Shown here one piece after another: positions 57,072 through 64,000 of a stretch of DNA of 64,000 bases. The stretch lies in NCBI GenBank assembly GCA_021773135.1, contig JAJFKP010000044.1, positions 1-64,000 on the forward strand. The letters are read 5' to 3'. The translations under genes were made by a program, and so were the position numbers. Position 1 is the stretch's first letter; every line of letters begins with the position of its first letter. Below the pieces are notes generated by a model. That model had not been told where the DNA came from, made no database searches, and saw only the letters and a program-made list of their open reading frames with translations. This DNA is from Woeseiaceae bacterium. GTDB taxonomy: Bacteria; Pseudomonadota; Gammaproteobacteria; Steroidobacterales; Woeseiaceae.

Positions 57072-58316
57072 CTACTCATAACGCAAGGCAATTGCAGGAT
57101 CGACGCCTGCTGCGCGGCGCGCCGGATAAAGTGTTGCCAATGACGTCAGCACAAAGGCCGCTACAGCGATAATGACGACGTCCTCAAGCTCTAGAATGGA
57201 GGGTATCGCCGACACGTAATACACATCGCCCGGCATAACCTGGAAGCCGAACGTACTTTCCAGTACAGGCACGATAACCGGGACATAGAAAGCCAGCAAT
57301 ATGCCTAACGCCACGCCTACAAAAACACCAAGCCAGCCGATCACCGCTCCCTGTATAAAAAAAACGCGGACAACGTTCGCCGGTCCCATTCCGAGGGTAC
57401 GCAATATTGCGATGTCGTTGGTCTTATCAGTCACAACCATCACCAGGCTGGCCACTATATTGAATGCAGCGACGCCGATAATGAGTGACAGCAGCAGCGA
57501 CATCATCATTTTCTCAAGCCGAATGGCGCGAAAATAACTTTCGTTTTCAATTGTCCAGTCGCTGGTTACGTAACGATCGCCGAGTTCTGCCTGCAACCTG
57601 GCCGACACGGAGGGAGCAGACATCACGTCATCAGTTATAAAGCGTACCTGGTTGACGCTGTCTCCCAACGACATCAGTCGAGCTGCGTCGCTCAAATGCA
57701 CCAGCGCCAGTGACGCATCATGATCCTGCACCCCGGCTCGAAAAACGCCACGTACGTTAAATCGTTCGAGCCTGGGTTCCAGCGTGCCATCCCCGGCCGG
57801 GCGCGGAATAAGTAGCACAACGCCGTCGTCCAGCTTTACCCCGAGCTCGATCGCCAAGTATTGTCCGAGGATAATATTGCGGCCGTCAGGCTTAAGCTCG
57901 GCCAGGCTACCGGCGACGAAATCGACGGTGCGACCTGACACCGCTTGTTCGGCTTGTGGATCGATGCCATGCACGAGAACGCCATTTAAAGACCTTCCAG
58001 TACGGACCATCCCCTCCATTTCGATAAGCGGCGCTGCAGCAATTACGCCAGCCTTAACCCCGATCCGTCTGCTAATAGCGGGCCAGTCATCCACAGTGCG
58101 GTCCTCACTGCTGACGTAACCATGCGCCGTCATGCTTAACAAGCGATCCCGCAGTTCACCCTCGAAGCCGTTCATTACAGACAAAATGACGATCAGGGCG
58201 GCCACACCTACCGCAATTCCCAACAGCGAAATCAAGGTAATGAAAGAGACGAAACGCGTCTGCCTTTTGGCCCGCAGATAGCGCAGGCCGATGAAGAGTT
58301 CGACAGCATTGATCAT
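57072..58316 (-). CDS. lolC: Lipoprotein-release permease, LolC/LolE family (first)
   Basis: A 414-residue permease with the same layout as its neighbour and clear sequence similarity (FIGLRYLRAKRQTRFVSFIT, LSVMNGFEGELRDRLLSMTA). It handles recognition of lipoproteins or LolA docking, depending on whether it is LolE or LolC. The start at 58316 (MINAVELFIGLRYL) is best; an ATG three codons earlier is possible, and the long frame back to 58532 is not coding. First gene of the lolC-lolE-lolD run. Confidence 0.88.
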   Translation of the reverse strand: MINAVELFIGLRYLRAKRQTRFVSFITLISLLGIAVGVAALIVILSVMNGFEGELRDRLLSMTAHGYVSSEDRTVDDWPAISRRIGVKAGVIAAAPLIEMEGMVRTGRSLNGVLVHGIDPQAEQAVSGRTVDFVAGSLAELKPDGRNIILGQYLAIELGVKLDDGVVLLIPRPAGDGTLEPRLERFNVRGVFRAGVQDHDASLALVHLSDAARLMSLGDSVNQVRFITDDVMSAPSVSARLQAELGDRYVTSDWTIENESYFRAIRLEKMMMSLLLSLIIGVAAFNIVASLVMVVTDKTNDIAILRTLGMGPANVVRVFFIQGAVIGWLGVFVGVALGILLAFYVPVIVPVLESTFGFQVMPGDVYYVSAIPSILELEDVVIIAVAAFVLTSLATLYPARRAAGVDPAIALRYE

Positions 58317-58570
58317 GCGGCGCATTAAACCACATAAATAGCCTGGCGCCGCGGGCAACCCGACCAGGCGAGCTCGCGAAAACGTGATCACGATCACATT
58401 CATACTGACGCCCGGGAGGCTACGGTAGCTCAGGCCAGTCGGGCACCGGCCTTTCGCGAACCAGGGCGGCGCTATCTGGCGTGAGACAGCATGAAATTCC
58501 TGTCCAATCTTATTTTTTGACCCTGAGCGCAATGTTATAGTCGTCAGGGACGACAGCTGGAGAGACTCAA

Positions 58571-58855
58571 ATGGCTAAGTTTTCTGCAACAATTATTATC
58601 GCCCTAATGCTGGGATTCGCCGCTAACGCAGGCGCCCAGAATCTTGACATGAGTCGCAGCAATCAGGCTGCATCGTTTGATGCAGCGGGCAAACCCACCC
58701 GCGGCATGACGCAGGCCAGTGTTGAAGCCACCTATGGCACGCCGCAGTCAACTCGGCAAGCAGTTGGCGATCCGCCAATTTCTCGCTGGGAATACGCGGG
58801 GTTCGTGGTTTTCTTTGAATTCGACAAGGTTATTCATTCGGTTTCAAAGACCTAG
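58571..58855 (+). CDS. Small secreted protein, BamE/SmpA-like pattern
   Basis: A 94-residue protein with a signal peptide (to about AGA|QN, residue 22). The mature part has GMTQASVEATYGTPQ and SRWEYAGFVVFFEFDKVIHS, a short alpha-beta pattern like SmpA/BamE-type folds, but no lipobox, so it is periplasmic rather than lipidated. Function unknown. GGAGAG about six bases upstream supports the start. It ends at the hairpin at 58882-58906, so it is separate from mfd. Confidence 0.75.
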   Translation: MAKFSATIIIALMLGFAANAGAQNLDMSRSNQAASFDAAGKPTRGMTQASVEATYGTPQSTRQAVGDPPISRWEYAGFVVFFEFDKVIHSVSKT

Positions 58856-58881
58856 ATTCAAGCGACCACGATTCAAGAATG

Positions 58882-58906
58882 ACGCGCAGTTTGGCTGCGC
58901 GTTTTT
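58882..58906 (+). terminator. Intrinsic terminator before mfd
   Basis: An 8-bp perfect stem, ACGCGCAG (58882-58889), TTTGG loop, CTGCGCGT (58895-58902), ending in a T run (58902-58906). Confidence 0.85.
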
Positions 58907-58979
58907 CGTTGTGCCCCCACCCGGAGCGGTCTGTGCCATAATCCCCGGCCCCCGTAATCCGCCGTTCCCAGATTTCACC

Positions 58980-61900
58980 GTGACGCAGGAAAAACTCCTC
59001 AGTTCCGCAACCGCGGAACGATTGTTTGAGCTCTCATTGACTGAAGCGTCCCTCGGGCGGCTGATCGGTGCTAGCGCCGCAATGGCCGCCGTAGAACTTG
59101 CCGCCGCTGCAGCAGGGCCGCTAATCGTAGTTGCCGATAACCCGCAACATGCTGACCAGCTGGAAGCGGAGATAAGGTGGTTTGGGGGTGCGGAGCTGCC
59201 GATACAGCATTTCGTCGAATGGGAGACGCTTCCATACGACAGCTTTTCTCCGCATCAGGACATTGTTTCGCAACGCCTCAAGGTGCTCGCATCCCTGGCC
59301 CACCTCGAGCACGGCATCGTGATTGTGTCCGGACCGGCGCTGCTGCAAAGACTGCCGCCGGTTGATTACGTTGCTGCGCGTACCCTAGAGCTTGAAACCG
59401 GCCAGACCCTGGACCGGCAAAACTTTATCGAATCGCTGGGAGCTTGTGGCTACCTGCGGGTTCCCCAGGTTAGCGAACACGGCGAATTTGCGGTTCGCGG
59501 CTCGCTGCTGGATGTGTTCCCGATGGGTTCGGACCAACCGTTGCGCATAGACTTCTTTGACGATGAGCTGGAGAGCATCCGTAATTTCGATGCAGATACC
59601 CAGATGTCGGGCGACAGTATCTCTGGCATCAGTATTCTGCCGGCGCGCGAGATTCCGCTGGACGCAGAGGACATTCGGTTTTTTCGCCATCAATATCGCG
59701 AACGGTTTGAGGGTCAGCCGTCCAAGTCACGAGTCTATCGGGACGTATCCGACGGCATCGCCCATGGCGGGATCGAATATTATCTGCCGTTGTTTTTTGA
59801 AACCACGGCCAGTTTCACTGATTACCTGCCCGGCGACGCCGTCCTTTTTGCACCTGCGGAACTGCAATCAATCATCGGCAAATCCTGGGACGAAATCGGT
59901 GAGCGGCACGACCTGTGCAGCCTTGATCCGGAAAGACCCATTCTGGCACCATCTGAGAGTTTCTTCGACCCGGCCGAACTGGGCGCGTTGTTGGCGAAAT
60001 TTCGCCGCATCAGTTACGCCAGCAAGACGCTCCCTGAGCACCCGGGTACGATCAACATTGCTACCCGCCTGCCCCCTGCCATCAGAATAGAGGCCCGCTA
60101 TGAAGACGCGGCCCAGGCACTGATGCAGTTTCTGCAGTCATTCAACGGTCGGGTGTTATTTACGGCCGATTCTGCTGGACGACGCGAAAGCGTGCTCGAA
60201 CTGCTGGCCGGACGCAATATTGAGACGGCACGAGTCGACAGCTGGCGCGAGTTTTCGTCCGGGGTCCAGCAAACAGGTGTCGCTATCGCGCCAATCGATG
60301 ACGGCGTCCTGCTGCTCGAGCAGGGACTCGCAATTGTCAGTGAGCATCAGTTGTTCGGTGAGAAACCGCGGCAGCGAAATCGGCGCATGCGGGCCGAGCG
60401 CGATCCCGAAACTATTATCCGCCAGCTCAATGACCTGCAAGAAGGCTCTCCCGTTGTGCACGCGGAGTATGGTATCGGTCGATACATAGGGTTGATTACC
60501 CTCAGTGTGGGTGGTTTCGAGGCAGAGTTTCTGCATTTGCAGTATGCCGATGGCGACAAGCTGTATGTACCGGTTAACGCACTGGATCTGATTTCACGTT
60601 ATACCGGCGCATCTCCGGAAAATGCGCCGCTGCATCGACTGGGCAGCGATCAATGGGCCAAAGCCAAGAAAAGAGCAATAGCCAGGATTCGCGACGTTGC
60701 AGCCGAATTGCTCGACGTCTACGCCCGTCGCGCTGCGCGCCCCGGACACCGGTTTCGCTGGCCTGAAGCTGACTACCGGGCATTCGAGAACGGCTTCCCT
60801 TTTGAGCCCACCGACGATCAGGACCGTACGATCAGCGAAGTACTGGCGGACCTGGAGTCCCCTCAGCCGATGGACCGGGTCGTTTGTGGTGACGTCGGAT
60901 TCGGCAAGACCGAAGTCGCATTGCGGGCAACATTTGCCGCGGTGCATGGCGGTAAGCAGGTCGCTATCCTGGTCCCAACCACGTTGCTCGCGCAACAGCA
61001 TGGCCAGACATTCAAAGATCGATTTGCCGACTGGCCCGTGCGCATAGAAGTGTTATCTCGATTTCGCACCGCCAAACAGGCAGCCGAAATCGTCGCCGGT
61101 CTTAAATCGGGCGCGGTCGACGTAGTGATCGGCACGCACAGATTGCTACAACACACCGGCGATTTTAAAGATGTCGGACTGGTGATAGTCGATGAAGAAC
61201 ATCGATTTGGCGTGCGCCACAAAGAGGCGATCAAATCACTGCGCAGCGAAATAGATGTTCTTACACTCACGGCGACACCCATCCCCCGCACGCTGAACAT
61301 GTCACTTGGCGGTCTCCGGGAAATGTCGCTAATCACGACACCGCCAGCAGAGAGATTGTCTGTTAAGACATTCGTGAGCGAATGGAATGACGTTGTTATT
61401 CGGGAAGCCTGCCTGCGAGAAATTAAACGTGGCGGCCAGGTCTATTTTATTCACAATCGTGTTGCCGACATTGTCAATATCGAACAGCGCCTGCAGAAGC
61501 TCGTTCCCGAAGCCGAAATTCGAATCGGCCATGGGCAAATGCAGGAACGCGACCTGGAGCAGGTCATGCTCGATTTTTATCACCGACGTTTTAATGTCTT
61601 GCTATGCACAACAATTGTCGAATCGGGCATTGACGTCCCCACGGCAAATACGATTATCATCAATCGGGCGGATCGATTCGGTCTTGCACAATTGCATCAG
61701 TTACGCGGACGTGTCGGACGCTCTCATCATCGCGCCTATGCATACCTGATTGCGCCGCCCAGGGCCGCGATGACTGCCGATGCCGTCAAGCGGCTGGAGG
61801 CAATCGACTCTCTTGAAGACCTCGGGTCCGGTTTCACGCTCGCGACCCACGATCTGGAAATTCGTGGCGCGGGCGAACTGCTGGGCGAAACTCAAAGCGG

Positions 61901-62489
61901 ACAGATCCAGGAAATCGGCTTCTCTTTGTATACGGAATTACTGGGACGAGCCGTTGCGGCGCTGAAGCGTGGCGAAGTCGCAAATCTTGACAAGCCGCTG
62001 CATGCCGGCGTGGAGATTAATCTGCACGTCCCTGCCCTCCTGCCGGACGATTATGTACCGGACGTACATCTGCGCTTGATGTTGTATAAACGCATTTCGA
62101 GCGCACAGACCTCCGCCGAGTTGCGCGAACTTCAAGTGGAGCTAATTGATCGCTTCGGCCTGCTGCCGACAGCGGCAAAGAACCACATGCGCGTGGCGGC
62201 GCTCAAGCTCGACGCTATAGCGCTGGGCATCGAAAAGATAGATGCAGCGGACGGCGGCGGATATGTGCTGTTCGGCGAGCAACCGCGTACCGATCCGGTG
62301 GCGCTGGTCAATCTGGTCCAAAATGAAGGACACATCTATCGATTAAGTGGAGCACATCGTCTACAGTTCCGGCTTGACCTGTCAGATACGGATGTACGCT
62401 TTGCCAATATTGAACAATTGCTCGAAAAGCTGGGCGGAAATTTACAGAAAGACTTGCAGGACAACGATCAGGCACCAACACTGACATGA
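58980..62489 (+). CDS. mfd: Transcription-repair coupling factor Mfd
   Basis: A 1169-residue ATPase that removes stalled RNA polymerase and recruits UvrA. The UvrB-like N-terminal module has WETLPYDSFSPHQDIVSQRL. The RNA polymerase-interacting domain lies around 460-540 (GSPVVHAEYGIGRYIGLITL). The RecG-like motor has Walker A GDVGFGKTEVA, DEEH box VIVDEEHRFGVRHK and motif VI QLRGRVGRSHH. The TRCF domain ends the protein. I start at the GTG at 58980 ((M)TQEKLLSSATAER); there is no good ribosome-binding site, and the open frame back to 58719 runs through the small gene and the terminator. Confidence 0.95.
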   Translation: MTQEKLLSSATAERLFELSLTEASLGRLIGASAAMAAVELAAAAAGPLIVVADNPQHADQLEAEIRWFGGAELPIQHFVEWETLPYDSFSPHQDIVSQRLKVLASLAHLEHGIVIVSGPALLQRLPPVDYVAARTLELETGQTLDRQNFIESLGACGYLRVPQVSEHGEFAVRGSLLDVFPMGSDQPLRIDFFDDELESIRNFDADTQMSGDSISGISILPAREIPLDAEDIRFFRHQYRERFEGQPSKSRVYRDVSDGIAHGGIEYYLPLFFETTASFTDYLPGDAVLFAPAELQSIIGKSWDEIGERHDLCSLDPERPILAPSESFFDPAELGALLAKFRRISYASKTLPEHPGTINIATRLPPAIRIEARYEDAAQALMQFLQSFNGRVLFTADSAGRRESVLELLAGRNIETARVDSWREFSSGVQQTGVAIAPIDDGVLLLEQGLAIVSEHQLFGEKPRQRNRRMRAERDPETIIRQLNDLQEGSPVVHAEYGIGRYIGLITLSVGGFEAEFLHLQYADGDKLYVPVNALDLISRYTGASPENAPLHRLGSDQWAKAKKRAIARIRDVAAELLDVYARRAARPGHRFRWPEADYRAFENGFPFEPTDDQDRTISEVLADLESPQPMDRVVCGDVGFGKTEVALRATFAAVHGGKQVAILVPTTLLAQQHGQTFKDRFADWPVRIEVLSRFRTAKQAAEIVAGLKSGAVDVVIGTHRLLQHTGDFKDVGLVIVDEEHRFGVRHKEAIKSLRSEIDVLTLTATPIPRTLNMSLGGLREMSLITTPPAERLSVKTFVSEWNDVVIREACLREIKRGGQVYFIHNRVADIVNIEQRLQKLVPEAEIRIGHGQMQERDLEQVMLDFYHRRFNVLLCTTIVESGIDVPTANTIIINRADRFGLAQLHQLRGRVGRSHHRAYAYLIAPPRAAMTADAVKRLEAIDSLEDLGSGFTLATHDLEIRGAGELLGETQSGQIQEIGFSLYTELLGRAVAALKRGEVANLDKPLHAGVEINLHVPALLPDDYVPDVHLRLMLYKRISSAQTSAELRELQVELIDRFGLLPTAAKNHMRVAALKLDAIALGIEKIDAADGGGYVLFGEQPRTDPVALVNLVQNEGHIYRLSGAHRLQFRLDLSDTDVRFANIEQLLEKLGGNLQKDLQDNDQAPTLT

Positions 62490-63442
62490 TGAGGACACTG
62501 AAAATCAATACATGGGGAAGCCGTTTTGTCGCGGTCTGTGCGACTGTTATCGCGCTGCTTCCCATTGCAGCAATCGGACAGCAGGCAACTGTTCCGGGCG
62601 CACGCACCCTCGAAACGGAAGCGACAGAAGAGACCAGACGCTACGCCGTTGAGCTGATTGTTTTCGAGTATACCGAGCGCTCCTCGGCTGGTTCTGAGGT
62701 CTTTTTACCCGACCCGGTAGCCGAACCTGTTCCGGAGGACGAGTTTTTTACCGCGCCACCTGGCAATCAGCGGTTTGGAGACTCGCGGCAAACTGATGGC
62801 GCCGGGCCACTGGACGCGACGGGCGAACTGCTGCCCGGAGCTACGGATATCGGTGCCGGGATCGAACGTCCCGGCGACCAGCTCTCCGCCACTGTAGCGG
62901 ACGTCGCGACCGACGACGTAGAACTGACCGAGATACGGACTTACGAACAAAGCGGTCTGGTTTTGCTCGCACCGGAAGACTATGTACTGACCGATGTCTA
63001 TGAACGACTCGAACGCCTGGATGCCTATCGACCCATCATGCACACAGCCTGGTCACAGAAGACGCTGGAGAAAGACGAAATGCTGCCGATTTCGTTGCGC
63101 CGCCTGGGAACACCGCCGCTGCGACTTGAAGGGTCGATTAATTTGTACCTCAGTCGATTCCTGCACCTGGTCGTAGACCTGTCGCTGGCAGAACAATCAC
63201 CGCTGCGACCTACCGCTGATAATAGTCGGGTACGTAATTTTGGCGACAACCAGTCCCGCTTTGGCTTCGATCGCAATTTGGTCACGCCGACTGTCTACTA
63301 CCGTATCGAAGAGGATCGGATCGTTCGTAATGGCGAGCTCAGATATTTCGATCATCCGCGCTTTGGCGTCGTGGCAAAAATTACCAGGGTAGAGGATCTA
63401 GAATCCGCACGAGATGGGCAGGCCCTGCCGATTGATCAATAG
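62486..63442 (+). CDS. csiV: CsiV-family periplasmic protein
   Basis: A 318-residue exported protein matching the CsiV family (Pfam CsiV), named for cell-shape integrity in Vibrio, where it works with peptidoglycan synthesis. A signal peptide ends near IGQQ. The family block RYAVELIVFEYTERSSAGSE opens the mature part. PLRLEGSINLYLSRFLHLVV and YRIEEDRIVRNGELRYFDHP lie in the C-terminal half, with a low-complexity middle. It overlaps the mfd stop by four bases (ATGA), the usual partner arrangement. Convergent with the GGDEF gene. Confidence 0.88.
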   Translation: MMRTLKINTWGSRFVAVCATVIALLPIAAIGQQATVPGARTLETEATEETRRYAVELIVFEYTERSSAGSEVFLPDPVAEPVPEDEFFTAPPGNQRFGDSRQTDGAGPLDATGELLPGATDIGAGIERPGDQLSATVADVATDDVELTEIRTYEQSGLVLLAPEDYVLTDVYERLERLDAYRPIMHTAWSQKTLEKDEMLPISLRRLGTPPLRLEGSINLYLSRFLHLVVDLSLAEQSPLRPTADNSRVRNFGDNQSRFGFDRNLVTPTVYYRIEEDRIVRNGELRYFDHPRFGVVAKITRVEDLESARDGQALPIDQ

Positions 63443-63449
63443 GGTCAGC

Positions 63450-64000
63450 TTAGTCAAGCACACTGTCCAGAAATTCCGATTCTGATCGATTGCCGTTTCC
63501 TGCCGTGCAGACATTGGTCTTGAAGGAAACGGTGACGAATCGAGATTCGCTGGAACGTGGATGATGAAGGCCGAGCTCCCTGATCGCAGCGGCAATTGTT
63601 GCCGCAAAATCGCCTACACCACTGTCTGCCGGCGAGTGAGACAGCACAACCAGGCACTCCCTGTTTTCACTCTCTACTCGTGCGGCGACATCGCTCGCGC
63701 GGCGCAGGCAACGCCGCACAGCCTGTGCTACTCGCCTTAGGCAGGAATCAGCTGCATGACGACCGAATACCTCTATATAGGCCGGAAAGTCATCCAGCGT
63801 GAATGACACCAATGCAAGGCTGGCCTTTTCGCGGGCGGCCACTGCCCAGTCATGCGCGAGGACTTCCCTGAAAGATCGCTCATTTAGCAGGCCGGTCACA
63901 GCGTCATCTCTGGATAGATCACGAATTCGACGTTTGGCTTTTAATAGCGCCTGCTGAATTTCGTTGTCCGCAACGTTCGCAGCGCCCGCAGTGCCGCGCC
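63450..64000 (-). CDS. GGDEF-domain protein with degenerate motif, partial
   Basis: The C-terminal 183 or so residues of a protein that continues beyond the window. A helix LLKAKRRIRDLSRDDAVTGL leads into a GGDEF fold (TGLLNERSFREVL, then DDFPAYIEVFGRHAADSCLR). Where active diguanylate cyclases have R-x-GGDEF, this one reads ARVESENRECLVVLSH: the GG(D/E)EF residues are lost. It is likely inactive and may serve as a sensor or scaffold. The open frame has no start within the window. Confidence 0.8.
   Translation of the reverse strand, partial: RGTAGAANVADNEIQQALLKAKRRIRDLSRDDAVTGLLNERSFREVLAHDWAVAAREKASLALVSFTLDDFPAYIEVFGRHAADSCLRRVAQAVRRCLRRASDVAARVESENRECLVVLSHSPADSGVGDFAATIAAAIRELGLHHPRSSESRFVTVSFKTNVCTAGNGNRSESEFLDSVLD

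Noticed and set aside
58719-58979. Extended N-terminus of Mfd
   Set aside because: It would run through the small secreted protein gene and a terminator, and Mfd homologues start near 58980.

Overview
The window is about 64 kb of chromosome from a gammaproteobacterium, dense with housekeeping genes and with little accessory DNA. The assignment rests on gene order. serS-rarA-lolA-ftsK-trxB-aat-infA-clpA-clpS, yceD-rpmF-plsX-fabH next to yceF / rluC / rne, kdsB-lpxK-msbA beside comEC, and lolCDE beside mfd are all classic gammaproteobacterial neighbourhoods. The extra ExbB/ExbD pair, the DUF2062 gene, the low-molecular-weight phosphatase after rne and the lexA-imuA-imuB-dnaE2 cassette point to the Pseudomonas/Xanthomonas side rather than the enterics. 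A marine Woeseiales- or Xanthomonadales-like lineage is a guess. I found no tRNA, rRNA, insertion sequence, prophage or CRISPR array.

Layout. 0.1-5 kb: a CBS-domain protein, an NhaC-type antiporter, a secreted pair (FAH-fold protein plus NHL beta-propeller) and a Bax-inhibitor-1 membrane protein. 5-17.4 kb: serS, rarA, vanZ-like, lolA and ftsK on the minus strand; trxB, a FemAB-like transferase, aat and infA on the plus strand; then clpA and clpS on the minus strand. aat, clpS and clpA form the N-degron pathway. 17.7-23.5 kb: type II secretion genes gspC, D, E and F only; the pseudopilin and platform genes do not follow. 23.7-30.4 kb: an acidic small protein, then the SOS mutagenesis operon lexA-imuA-imuB-dnaE2 with a clear LexA box and promoter, and a degenerate tandem repeat between imuB and dnaE2. 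30.7-32.8 kb: a Lpp-like alanine-rich lipoprotein ending in lysine, facing an L,D-transpeptidase, then a glutathione S-transferase. 32.9-38.2 kb: DUF1232 protein, yceD-rpmF-plsX-fabH, yceF, rluC. 38.2-42.1 kb: RNase E with a long leader, and a low-molecular-weight phosphatase.

42.4-47.4 kb is the most accessory-looking part: a tightly packed five-gene operon of a tryptophan-2,3-dioxygenase-like heme protein, a sulfatase, a membrane-anchored protein of unknown function, a FixH/YtkA-like secreted protein and a diheme cytochrome c peroxidase. It sits inside an otherwise conserved envelope cluster and is the best candidate here for an undescribed system.

47.5-63.5 kb returns to envelope biogenesis: kdsB, lpxK, msbA, exbD, exbB and comEC (LPS synthesis and export, energised transport, DNA uptake), DUF2062, lolD-lolE-lolC (lipoprotein release), a small secreted protein, mfd and csiV. 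The right edge cuts a GGDEF protein whose signature motif is degenerate. Starts were chosen by hand from ribosome-binding sites, overlaps and family length. Family assignments come from recognition of motifs, not from a database search.
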